Assembly (NCBI GenBank): GCA_037974665.1
Contig: CM075768.1
Coordinates: forward strand, 13,445,001 to 13,509,000
DNA length: 64,000 bases
Origin: Ehretia macrophylla
Lineage: Eukaryota > Streptophyta > Magnoliopsida > Boraginales > Ehretiaceae
Direction of reading: 5' to 3'
The notes under the pieces were generated by a model. The model saw nothing but the letters and a program-made list of their open reading frames with translations, was not told where the DNA came from and searched no databases. The translations under genes and the position numbers were made by a program. Shown here one piece after another: positions 33,801 to 43,730 of the stretch (position 1 is the stretch's first letter; the number at the start of each line of letters is the position of its first letter).

Positions 33801-35206
33801 ATCTATCACTTTGACTATGGCTCTTGATCTACCCATGCTTGCTGTTGGAGGCGAAAGACAGCTTATGCAAACTATATTACATATAGTGGGGAATGCTGTC
33901 AAGTTCACAAAGGAGGGTTATGTTTCAATTGAGGCTTCTGTTGCTAAACCAGAGTATCTCAGAGATCTGCGACCTCCTGAATACCATATTGTGTCAAGTA
34001 CTGGCCATTTCTATCTGAGAGTGCAGGTAGAGTACTCAAATTTTCCTTTCACTCATCTAATTATAGAGTCTTAGCCGTTCTTCTGGAGTTATGAAGTTTA
34101 TTGAATCTGTTTGCATGGTTTTCGAGTGATTTTATAATTAGTTTTCAGAGTACATTGATACTTGCATTATCTGGTCCCAGGTCAGTAGACAACAATTATG
34201 AAAAGGAAGAAGCCCTTAATACTCAAATTTCTACTTTGGTGACTTTTTTTGCTTTTTGTTTTTTCTTTTCTTTTGGCTATGATTTATGTTCGAGAATGCG
34301 AAATATGAAAAGATGAGCCCTAAATATTTGCTCTAATGTTGTTCAGGAAGACTGCCTGTACTAGGTGAAATGGATATATTTGCTTCACCGTTTTCCTTTT
34401 TCAGTTTTCTAATGTACCGCTTTTCCTCTCTTTTCTCGTGAGAGGAAAACGGATACCCTTTTTGGACATGGTCTTGCATGTTACCCCAGTTAGCATCAAG
34501 TAGATAGACGTGTATTACACCGAGACGAAATATGACTATTCTCTTTGTTGAACTCGTCTTATGCAGATTAAAGATTCTGGCTGTGGTATTATCCCACAAG
34601 ATATCCCCCATCTCTTCAATAAATTTGCAGAGCCTCAAAGTGTATCAAATCGAAACAATTCTGGTGCAGGTCTGGGGCTTGCCATTTGCAAAAGGTATTT
34701 CTCGGAAAGTAACTCCATAATTTGACTTTAGTTTCATTGCATAACATTCTAATGCATATGTCTTGATGTGGGCAGTACTCGGAGATGTTGTTATACTTGC
34801 ATAACTTTTTAAATTATTACTACTAAAAGTGACTTGTTATTTCTCCTGATAGTACAAAGTTGGTAGATGCGCCTTCACTTCTGTTGGATCTTTTTCTAGA
34901 CTTCTCATTTTTTTTTTTTTTGGTCCAAATTACATTTAACATTAAAAGAATGGCTGCAGGTTTGTAAATCTTATGGGTGGTCATATTTGGATAGAAAGCG
35001 AGGGCCTGGGAAAAGGTTGTACAGTTACATTTATTGTCAAACTCGGCATCTGCAGCAACAATCCAAATGAATCAGCTACGCCGTCAGTAGTAGCACCAAG
35101 GGGTAGGAAAAATCAAGGTAGTGATGATCTTTTCATGTATAGACAGTTCAGCAGAGATGATGATGGAATGCTTTCGTCAGTTCAACGCTATCAAAGGAGT
35201 CTGTAG
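30857..35206 (+). CDS. ERS1: ERS1-type ethylene receptor (subfamily I histidine kinase, no receiver)
   Basis: Five coding exons: 30857-31765, 33270-33638, 33760-34026, 34567-34694, 34960-35206. All junctions are GT-AG and keep frame, giving 639 residues. The ATG at 30857, not 30854, puts Cys4 and Cys6 (MESCDC, the dimer disulfide) and Cys65/His69 (VLCGATH, copper and ethylene binding) at canonical numbers. Three membrane helices lie at residues 20-115. A GAF domain follows (about 158-305). The kinase has the H box ([14 protein letters not shown]), N box ([12 protein letters not shown]), G1 (KDSGCGI), F box (LFNKFAEP) and G2 ([12 protein letters not shown]), so all subfamily I motifs are kept. 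The protein ends [10 protein letters not shown] with no receiver domain, which makes it ERS1-type rather than ETR1-type. It would sit in the ER membrane and, without ethylene, activate CTR1-type kinase to repress the response. The first intron is 1.5 kb; a leader intron with a tandem duplication precedes the ATG. Confidence 0.95.
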
Positions 35207-35700
35207 GTGGTAAAAAGAGAGAGGTGTTGTAGCTTATGTGATCCAGATAGTGTAAATAATTTGAGGCTTCAAAGGAGAAGAGGCTGCCGAGCGATTAGCA
35301 ACTGGGAAGAAGATACTCATGCAGAAACACATCTGATCTCTGTACTGATTCTTAAAATCAGTTTCAAAATAACACATACAAAGCTGAGAAAGCTTTCTTC
35401 CCAGATTCAAATATGTAGAATATATTGGTTCAAAGTAATTTTCAATATGTTTGGATGCATGTTCCTTTTCCTCTTTTTCATATGTTACCATGCTTGATGT
35501 TTACTGTAGTGTAATCATACCTGATATTTTTATTCAGTCATTTTGTCCGAAGCTCTTCCTTTGGCACTAAAAGTATAGCACCAACTTAGCTTCCTATGAT
35601 CGAAATTTAAGGTCTGCAAGTGAAATTAGTATTGTAATTTAAAAAATAATTACTTGGACATTAAATCTACTGGTCTCAGTGCAATAGGGGCAGCAGAACC
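35207..35700 (+). other. 3' UTR and immediate downstream of the receptor gene
   Basis: Noncoding. No canonical AATAAA was found at a convincing distance from the stop. No response-regulator receiver domain follows in any frame. Confidence 0.5.
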
Positions 35701-35703
35701 CCC

Positions 35704-35765
35704 ACTTAGTGGCAGATTTATGTGGTGACTAGGGGACGATTGTGCACGCCCTTAACTTGAAAAAT

Positions 35766-35823
<58 letters not shown>

Positions 35824-35932
35824 GTTTTTTTAAAATTATTATATTAGATATTTTATTTGTATGAGTATACATCTTGATCTCTCTTACTGTATAATTACAC
35901 ACTCTGATCTTGAGTGTTTGGGTCTGCCCTTG
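35704..35932. mobile_element. hAT-type MITE remnant, copy 2, with (AT)n expansion
   Basis: It starts TAGTGGCAGATTTATG and ends TTTGGGTCTGCCCTTGTCCC. Its middle (ATTATATTAGATATTTTATT, GTATGAGTATACATC) follows the same order as copy 1 at 18689-18862. An (AT) run of about 50 bp (35772-35819) lies where copy 1 has a poly-T stretch. Confidence 0.5.
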
Positions 35933-35939
35933 TCCCCTC

Positions 35940-37140
35940 TAGTAGTTACTAGCTTGCCATCAAACATCAAAATAAGCTTCCGTAAACCGAATGAGGAAAT
36001 CACCCTTTGGGGAATGCCTAAGCCGGAAAGTTTCTATACTTCCTGACCAAAGAGTCTTTATACTTACTTACCTCCCATTGAAAAATTGACTTCTTTGTGA
36101 GAGGCACGGTCGCTCAAGAATAACCAAATAGTGTAAGACTGCAGAAGTGAACCTCACCGTACTCACATGATGTAGTACGTTGCCTTTACAACACTTAGCT
36201 CCCACATCAAGTTAGTGATTTACTTTGAATATAATTTTGCCAGTATTCTATAAGCGAGACCAATGTTATCGGCTTAAAAAATAATTACCTAGGTCTTAAT
36301 TTTGCTAGTCCAAAATTGTTAATCCAAACCAACACTTATATTTACAACACTCACTTATAAACCACTTACCCATAATGTCTCCCACCAATTTGGAACATCG
36401 CAATATTTTGTCATACCTCAAGTTAGAACACCAAGCTTGCAAGCGAGATTAATATTGTAGGTTTAAGAAATAATTACTTAGGCCTCAAATCCATTGGACT
36501 AAAATGGTAAATCCAAGTTATTATTTAAGCTCATAATGTGTCTTACTAATATGTGACATGCCAATCAACGCCCAGACTTGATGTCTTTATCAAGGGCATA
36601 GCCATTAAGACAAAACAAGCTCTAAATATCATTTTATTATGCTCTAGGACTAAAATCTAAGCTTATAAAGTTCAACATTTCCCTCAAATTTTTTAAAAGC
36701 TCAACATTGTCCAACACATGCCAAACAATCAACAGGTTTTGTTCAACAACACTTTTAACCAAAACTCTACTACTAAAAACTCTACATCTCAAAAGTTAAA
36801 ATTTCACAGGTAGGCTAAACTGAGTCTAAGACTAATTTATAAGTTCAATAAATAACTATTTGAGCCTCAAATTTAATAGTTCAAAATGGTTAACTACTTA
36901 ATCTTTAACACCCCTCGTAAACTACTCACTTAAAATGTCTAGTAACAATGTGATACATGTGGTGGGAGACTTACATTTTTTGTTTTTCATTCTCTTTTCT
37001 ACTTGATTTTTATCTTCACTAAAGGAGGTGGAAGTGTAATGCAATAATGAGTTCAAAGTGTTTTGGGGTTTTTGAGGGCAATTGGATGGTGTGTGAGGAA
37101 GCAGGTGGACGGTTGATGGTTTGAAATGTTATGAATTATT
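35940..37140. repeat. Cluster of diverged dispersed repeats
   Basis: A motif resembling AAATAATTACTTAGGCCTCAAAT...TAAAATGGTTAA recurs near 36280, 36470 and 36860, with a weaker copy near 35645, each near a CACTTATAAACCACTTAC-like phrase. About 36600-36830 carries the right end of a Harbinger relative (compare 23930-24001). Noncoding; the parent element is not identified. Confidence 0.5.
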
Positions 37141-37144
37141 TTAC

Positions 37145-38915
37145 GGCTCCATTTGTTTGCCGTAAAATAATTAATTGGTAAAAAATATTTTTTTTCTTGG
37201 AAAACATAATATTTTCTAGTGTTTGGTTATCATACTGAAAAATATTTTTCTGGTATTTGGATGTAATAGTGAAAAGTTGATTAAAACTATTAATTTATTA
37301 AATATTTTAAAAAATATTAATAATTAGTCATATTAATTAATTATTCAAAATTTATTTTATTAATTAATTAAATAAAATTATTAATTTATTAATAAATTCT
37401 ATTAATAAATTCTTAAATAATTACTTAATAAAAATTTTAATTAATGAATAATAAATATATTCATAGATTAATAATAGTTGATCGATTAATTATATTAATT
37501 TATTAAATATGATTAATAATTAATTAATAGTTCATAAATAAATAAAAAATATTAAATTAATTAGTTATTTAATTAATTATTAATAATTAATTTTAAATAT
37601 AATGTGATTATTAATTATTTTATTTATCAGTCATTAAATTAAAATTAATTAATTTTTTATTATCAAATAAATATTTTTATTATTAAATTATATAATTTTT
37701 CAATTAATAATTATTAGTTGGCAAAATTAGATAAATAATTAATTAATATTTACTAAATAAATAAAAATATTAAGTTAATCAAATAATTAAATAGTTCGTT
37801 AATTTATCTGTCATCGAATTAAAATTAATTATTATAAAAAAGTACTAAATATAATCTTATTAATTATGGGTAAAAATCATTTTAGTCCCTGAAGTTTGCT
37901 CTAAAGACCAAATTAGTCCCTTAGGTTTGCAAAAAGACCAAAGAGGTCCCTCCAATTAATTTTTATTAGTCAAATATTAATAGTCAAAGGGTTTACCGAG
38001 TTAAAAGACCATTATATCCTTAGGCAACATATATTATAAAAGAAAATTACGATAAAAGTTTAAATCAGTTTAAAAAACATAATTCACAACATTTGTGCAG
38101 GAAAAAAAAAACTAAAACTAAAAAATATTAATTCAAACATAAACAAATTAAATTCAGCAATATATCGTTAAAAAATGAACAATCATTATCGACATAATTA
38201 ACAGCGAGGGTACCGGCCAGAAAAGATGATGAATCATGATTGTTCATTTTTTAACGATATATTACTAACTTTAATTTGTTTATGTTTGAACTGATATTTT
38301 TTAGTTTTTGTTTTTTTTTCCTACGCGAATTATGTGAATTATGTTTTTTTTAGACTGATTTAGACTTTTATTGTAATTTTCTTTTATAATATATGTTGTC
38401 TAAGGATATAATGGTATTTTAACTCAGTCAACCATTTGACTATTAATATTTGGCTAACAAAAATTAACTAGAGGGACCTTTTTGGTCTTTTTACAAACCT
38501 GAAGGACCAATTTGGTCTTTAAAGTAAACATCAAGGACTAAAATAATTTTGACCCTATTAATTATTAATTTATCAGTTATTAAATTAAAAATAATTATTT
38601 TTATATTATTAAATAAATAAATTTTTATTATTTAATTAATTAATTTTTATTATTTAAAATAATTAATTTTTATTTAATAATAATTAATTAAAAATGTGAC
38701 GGGAGTGGGATGGGAGTTGGGTTGGGGTGGGTGAAGGTGGGGTAGAATGAGTTAAAAATATTTTTTTTCTTCCAAAGAATATAAAAATATTTTTCACTAA
38801 TTTCAACTAAAAATTTTCTTTTGACTGATAAATATTTTTTAATTGATCAATTTTTCAGTGTTACCGAACATTAAAAAATCAAAAAAATATTTTCCAACGG
38901 CAAACGAACGGGGCC
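37145..38915. mobile_element. AT-rich TIR element (Harbinger/hAT-like), with nested foldback
   Basis: The left end is GGCTCCATTTGTTTGCCGTA; the right end, read on the minus strand, is GGCCCCGTTCGTTTGCCGTT, so the inverted ends match over about 22 bp. The interior is extremely rich in TTAATTAATTATTAA. No clean target duplication is visible. The foldback element 37868-38555 sits inside it. Confidence 0.65.
37868..38555. mobile_element. Foldback MULE-type element, 688 bp, nearly full-length palindrome
   Basis: Two arms of about 320 bp (37868-38185 and 38236-38555) are inverted copies of each other around a spacer of about 50 bp. The termini are GGGTAAAAATCATTTTAGTC and, read on the minus strand, GGGTCAAAATTATTTTAGTC. 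A perfect 10-bp duplication TATTAATTAT flanks it (37858-37867, 38556-38565). There is no coding sequence. Confidence 0.9.
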
Positions 38916-40295
38916 TTCATTTTACAAGCCTGGCCTCGCCAACCCTTAGCCCATGGAAAATGTAATTTACTCGGTCATGCGAACGCTTGTGATATGTTCT
39001 TTAGCAGGGCTTCCACCTTGTCAATCAATTGCTGTTACAGAAACTAAAAAAAAGTAAAATAATATAAGTAAAGTGTCGCACCCCAAATCTCATAACTATG
39101 GCAAGTCTCAATATGTGATTTGTAACATACTAAAAGACTGTAAACTTTAAGCCCACTATGCACATACCAAAAAATACCAATTAGAGTTATTAATGAGCAA
39201 GTATATAAGGTCTCAAAATAAAATGTTAATATTTAAATGAAGGTCAAATTTCAGAATATTATTAGTAAGAGATCAAGATTCTCAATTATTACATCCATAA
39301 ACTAAACACGATAAATAAATACTCTAATCCAATACTAAACAATATTAAAAGCAATGTGACATGACAAGTCTTTCATAACCAAATCATACAAAATGCAGTA
39401 AGGATGATAGTTATTTGAAGAAGCTGAAACTAATAACAAGTGTCTCAACCTTCTTCAATTCCTGCCTCGAAGATGGTTTTGGACCTAATGCTATGTTTAA
39501 AAATGTTTTTCACACTTTCAATTGACTTTATATGTATTTAGTAAAAAACTACAATTTGTAATACTTATTTTTCTAAAATTACTTATTAAATTCCATAGTC
39601 AAATGGCCATAAAAATTTTAAAGTCGTTGTCAATTAGAGACAAGATTTTATTTTTATCGCAAATTGGCGACAAAATTTTAAATCCATTGCCAATTGGGCA
39701 TGGAATTTGCATTTCCTTTTTTTTCTTTTTAACCAAAAAATAGTTATATTGGTTTCTTAGACTATATCACTTATTGTCTTTTTTTTTTTTTTTTCCTTTC
39801 CTATTGCTATTTGACCAAAATAGTTACATTTTGAGATTGTCATAATTGAAAAGCCGTTTAAATTTTCTTTCCATGTCATATTGTCTAATTGGTGACCGGC
39901 CAGTTTGCAAGAGCAAAACTTGCAACAGATGCGATCTATGTAGAGAAGAATGCTGAGCAATTACCATAGAGTCGACCTTAGCAGTAGGCTGGGCATGGGT
40001 AGCAGGGTGAAAATAAGGATGAACGTCAGGCAATTTAGTTATTTGTAAAATAATTTTTATTTTTGTAATATACATATTTTGTATGGTAAATACAAAATAT
40101 AATAATATATTTTTTTATTTCTATTTAATAATATTTTTAATTAGAAATAAAGAAATACCTATATAAATATTAATAAGTAAATGAAAATAAAAAGGGTCAA
40201 GGATTTGGCTACAGTTTTATTTTTAATTGTCACTGTTTGTGATGGAATTGGTTATGGAAGTATCGGGCAGTGTTTTGTCACAATTCGTTCGTTGT
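38916..40295. other. Intergenic, CACTA/Mutator-like short repeats only
   Basis: There is no supported gene. Short words such as GGCGACAAAATTTTAAAT and CAATTAGAGACAAGATTTTA (39620-39700), with CGCTAATTGGCAACGAAAT and GTCGCAAAAAGTGACAG at 40820-40866, look like subterminal repeats of a DNA transposon flanking the LINE fragment that follows. No TIR pair was established. Confidence 0.4.
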
Positions 40296-40299
40296 TTTT

Positions 40300-40790
40300 T
40301 ATTTGCTAATCAAGCAAAGTATCCTTTATAAAGCTCAAAAACAAGACATGTACAATGAACATGTCAAAACATTGACAGTCCTACAACGAACCAAAATGAA
40401 AACTGACATGCAAACTACATAAGCATATTCTCAAATTTTCAGTTCCTACAAATTTGCATGTTGAGAGCACTCCTACTGAATTTGTTACTACACCCAATCT
40501 TCAATAGAACCTTTTCCTCAACTCTCCTACTAATATCTTCTTCCGTGCTAAATTTATGCTAATGGATGCGTAGATTTCGTTCCCTCCAAATTGAGTACAC
40601 CACAGAGCAAAAAATAAACGAAGCAAAGAAGCCTGCAACCCCTTACCCAAGTAGAACCTTTTAGTCCAATCATCAATATCCTCCCAAGCTTGGATAGATC
40701 GCACAATGCTAAGTTTATTAAGCCCATTCTCCAAAATCCTTTTGCTCATCCCACAATGAAGGAATAAGTACAATTCGTTCGTTGTTGTTC
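40300..40790 (-). pseudogene. LINE zinc-binding (zf-RVT) tail fragment
   Basis: The minus-strand frame YLFLHCGMSKRILENGLN ... WEDIDDWTKRFYLGKGLQAS ... LLRLFFALWCTQFGGNEIYA follows the plant non-LTR reverse-transcriptase zinc-binding region (HLFFHC..., W...., A...Y-x-I-W-x-E-R-N). A frame change disturbs the W-x-E-R-N end. Related in sequence type and orientation to 22440-22760. Confidence 0.6.
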
Positions 40791-40869
40791 GTGAAAGAAG
40801 TGGTGATGATCAACGTTCTATCGCTAATTGGCAACGAAATGTTGTACGTCGCAAAAAGTGACAGATTGG

Positions 40870-41680
40870 TGACAGAAACATTATTATGCAACACCATGTT
40901 TTCTTACCCAACTTTTTGAAATGGATTTTCATAGCTAATTAAGTTTTGAGACAGACGTAGCCCGCGTCTATTTTTCTTGTAATGCATTTGTTTTTTTGCC
41001 AAACCCCAAAATATATTTCTCTTCTCTTCCTTTCTCTTTGCTTCTTTTCCTTCCATATCGAGTAATCAAATTGTGTTATTTCCCTCACATCATTGAGCAA
41101 CCAAATGCTGCTATAAGTGGCTCAAAAATAAATTAACAGACAAAAACAATGACTATTCTTCTTGTTTGTCTTAATTGTTGGTCTAATAACGGTGATATAT
41201 ATATTGCATAATAATGATAATGTGGGTATATTTTTAAGCTATTTAAGATATTGTATCATTTGATTGGTCGATGATGAAAGGATAAAGAAAATAAGATAGG
41301 GGGGAGTGACTTCTCAAGAAAAAGAAGAAAATGGGAAGAAAGAGAAGAAAAAAGGAAAAGGAAAACCAAAGGAAGAGGAAAAGAAAATGAAAAGAGAAAA
41401 AAAGGAAAAGGAAATTACTAAAATTTTAGATAGCGATTACTACATTGGAATGAGGTTAAAAGTAGAATGACATTCCCAACTCTTTTTAAAATTCTCATAC
41501 TTGATATGAATGAATAAACTTGGGAATCTCATTTCCAAGGTAATCTCATTCTCGCGTACATGGAAATAACCATTCCATAACAAACAAATGGAATTAACCC
41601 ATTCCTATGTGTTTAGGAATAAACTTTACTACCATATCCCCATATATATAACATAACTTTTATATATAGTTTGTTTTACA
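40870..41680. other. AT-rich intergenic, nothing recognised
   Basis: There is a purine-rich GAAAAGGAAAAG stretch near 41320-41415 and no supported gene. A GGAATGAG...CATTCC-type phrase around 41450-41610 (AATGGAATTAACCCATTCC) may be a MITE end but has no clear partner. Confidence 0.4.
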
Positions 41681-41681
41681 A

Positions 41682-41798
41682 TAATAATAATAATTAAAAA
41701 ATATAATAATAATAATAAAAATAAAAATAAAAATAATAATAATAATAATAATAATGATGATAATAATAATAATAAAATAAAAATAAAAATAAAAGTAA

Positions 41799-41846
<48 letters not shown>

Positions 41847-41887
41847 TAATTAATAAAAAAATAATAATAATAATAACAACAACAACA

Positions 41888-41950
<63 letters not shown>

Positions 41951-42025
41951 TATTATTGTCATTATTATTATCATTATCATTATTATATTGGTATTATTAT
42001 TATTTTATTTTTGTCTTTACTTTTG

Positions 42026-42069
<44 letters not shown>

Positions 42070-42194
42070 GTTTTAATCAATATTATTATTTTTTATTTTT
42101 ATTGTTATTATTATTTTCTTTTTATTTATTTATTATTATTATTATTGTTATATTATTTATTGTTGTTGTTGTTATTATTATTATCAATATTATT
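41682..42194. repeat. Long ATA/TTA microsatellite, self-complementary halves
   Basis: The left half (about 41682-41876) is AAT/ATA repeats and the right half (about 41886-42190) is TTA/ATT repeats, with AACAACAACAAC at the switch. The halves are reverse complements, so the tract could fold into a long hairpin. Open frames here encode only homopolymer runs and are not genes. Confidence 0.95.
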
Positions 42195-42778
42195 TAGGGT
42201 AAATGACCTATTAGGTCTCTTATCTTTTTCGCTGTTGTCTAGTTAGTCCTTCATCTTTCAAATGACCATATGTCAATTCTTCATCTTTTCAATTTGTGCC
42301 ACCATCAGTCCTTCCGCCAAAAAACTAACGATTTACTCACATGCATGGCACATGACGATTTTTAGCAAGGGCATTAACATCTTTTGGGGGTAGTCAGCAT
42401 ATTTCCTTTTCATATTAGCATCAACCCAATTTGAAACCCAAATCCCTAAAACCAATTTCCTAAATCCCTAAAACCCAAATTCCCAAAATCCCCCAAATTC
42501 CTACATCCCCAACTCCTTCTTTTCCACATTCTCTCATTTGTTGCTATTGCATTCTAAGGTCGATTCGCCATTCCTGTTGTCACCGAGGTATTGCACAATT
42601 CTTGTCATATGCAAAATACAACTCGTCGCATGAATAGTGTTCTCCATAAGCATAATTTTTACCACACTAAGTTATTTTGATATTAATTAACTTGATTATG
42701 TATTCATTTCAGTCTATATATCATAACCATCTATATGTTAGCTTCACACACGTTGCATGTGTCTCCAAGCTAGTCACC

Positions 42779-43114
42779 ATGGCATATCAGTGTTATTACG
42801 GAAAACAAGGCAAATTTATCACCTCTTGGACTGACTTCAATCCCAGGAGAAGGTTTGTACGTTGCAAAGGTTACTTTGATGGTAAAGGCTGTGGTTATTT
42901 TGATTGGGTTGATCCTCCAATTTGTGAAATGAGTAAAAAAATTATTCCCGGTTTGCTAAGAGCGATGAATAGGAAAGATGCCGAATTGCAAGAATTGCAC
43001 GAACAACATGAAGTTGAGAGAAAGAGATTGAAGAAGTGCTTCTGGTGGCTGATCTTGTGCATTTGTTTCATTGCAATACTGATAAAAATGTTATATAGGA
43101 GATGTAGATGTTGA
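42779..43114 (+). CDS. Small GRF zinc-finger, coiled-coil, membrane-anchored protein
   Basis: 111 codons starting MAYQCYYGKQGKF. Residues 5-45 form a GRF-type zinc finger (SWTDFNPRRRFVRC, then GCGYFDW). Three of the four usual cysteines are present (C5, C29, C38), while the CxC partner is Tyr7, a G-to-A change from Cys. Residues 62-86 are charged and heptad-like (RKDAELQELHEQHEVERKRL), and 88-104 form a membrane helix (FWWLILCICFIAILI) followed by a basic tail. The layout recalls small plant proteins annotated At4g04775-like. It lies about 380 bp inside the left TIR and points toward mudrA, the place occupied by mudrB in maize MuDR. The first ATG in this frame is 42677, but homology and the AccATGG context favour 42779. 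Function unknown; the missing cysteine may mean it is decaying. Confidence 0.65.
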   Translation: MAYQCYYGKQGKFITSWTDFNPRRRFVRCKGYFDGKGCGYFDWVDPPICEMSKKIIPGLLRAMNRKDAELQELHEQHEVERKRLKKCFWWLILCICFIAILIKMLYRRCRC

Positions 43115-43730
43115 TTAATGTTGATGAAGACTAGGTTTATTTAGTAGGTTTTGATGTGTTGTTGTATAATAGTAGCTTAATCTGTGTGCACCAATGCAGT
43201 TGTTGAGTCTAAAAAATCGACAAATTTTGTGAATTCTAACATGAATTTTGGTGCTTTATTATGTAATGTGTATTCAATATGTATGCTAAAGAGAATTACA
43301 TCTATGCTTGACTTCATCCTCCAATCTGTATTGTTTTGTCTTAAAAATAGTCATGTTCACATTCAATGGTTAAACAACCTATTAAAAAGTCCACTTGACA
43401 TTTAAATATCTGCAAAAATAGTCCTATGCTCATTCAATATTTAAACAACCTGTTATCGCAAACACAAACTTATATATACTACCAGTAACAAGAATCACAA
43501 TCCAAATCAAAAGGATTAATATAAAGTACATAGTCATTTCTATCGCAAACTCAAAATGTAAATTGTTCGGCAACCCAAAATGAAAGCCATCACATAGACA
43601 AAGTACTAGAACACAAAGTACTAGAACACAGAGTATTACAACACAAGCCAATTCACATACCCAAAGTACTACAACACAAAGTAAATTAAGACACATAAAT
43701 TGTTTGCCAATACACCTAAACATAACTTCT

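Noticed and set aside
35207-37000. A receiver domain that would turn the receptor into an ETR1 type
   Set aside because: No frame downstream shows receiver motifs (such as MDVCMPG or the conserved Lys loop), and the reading frame ends cleanly at 35206.
41660-42246. Open frames encoding long runs of Asn, Tyr, Leu or Ile
   Set aside because: They arise from the ATA/TTA microsatellite read in different frames and have no protein-like composition.
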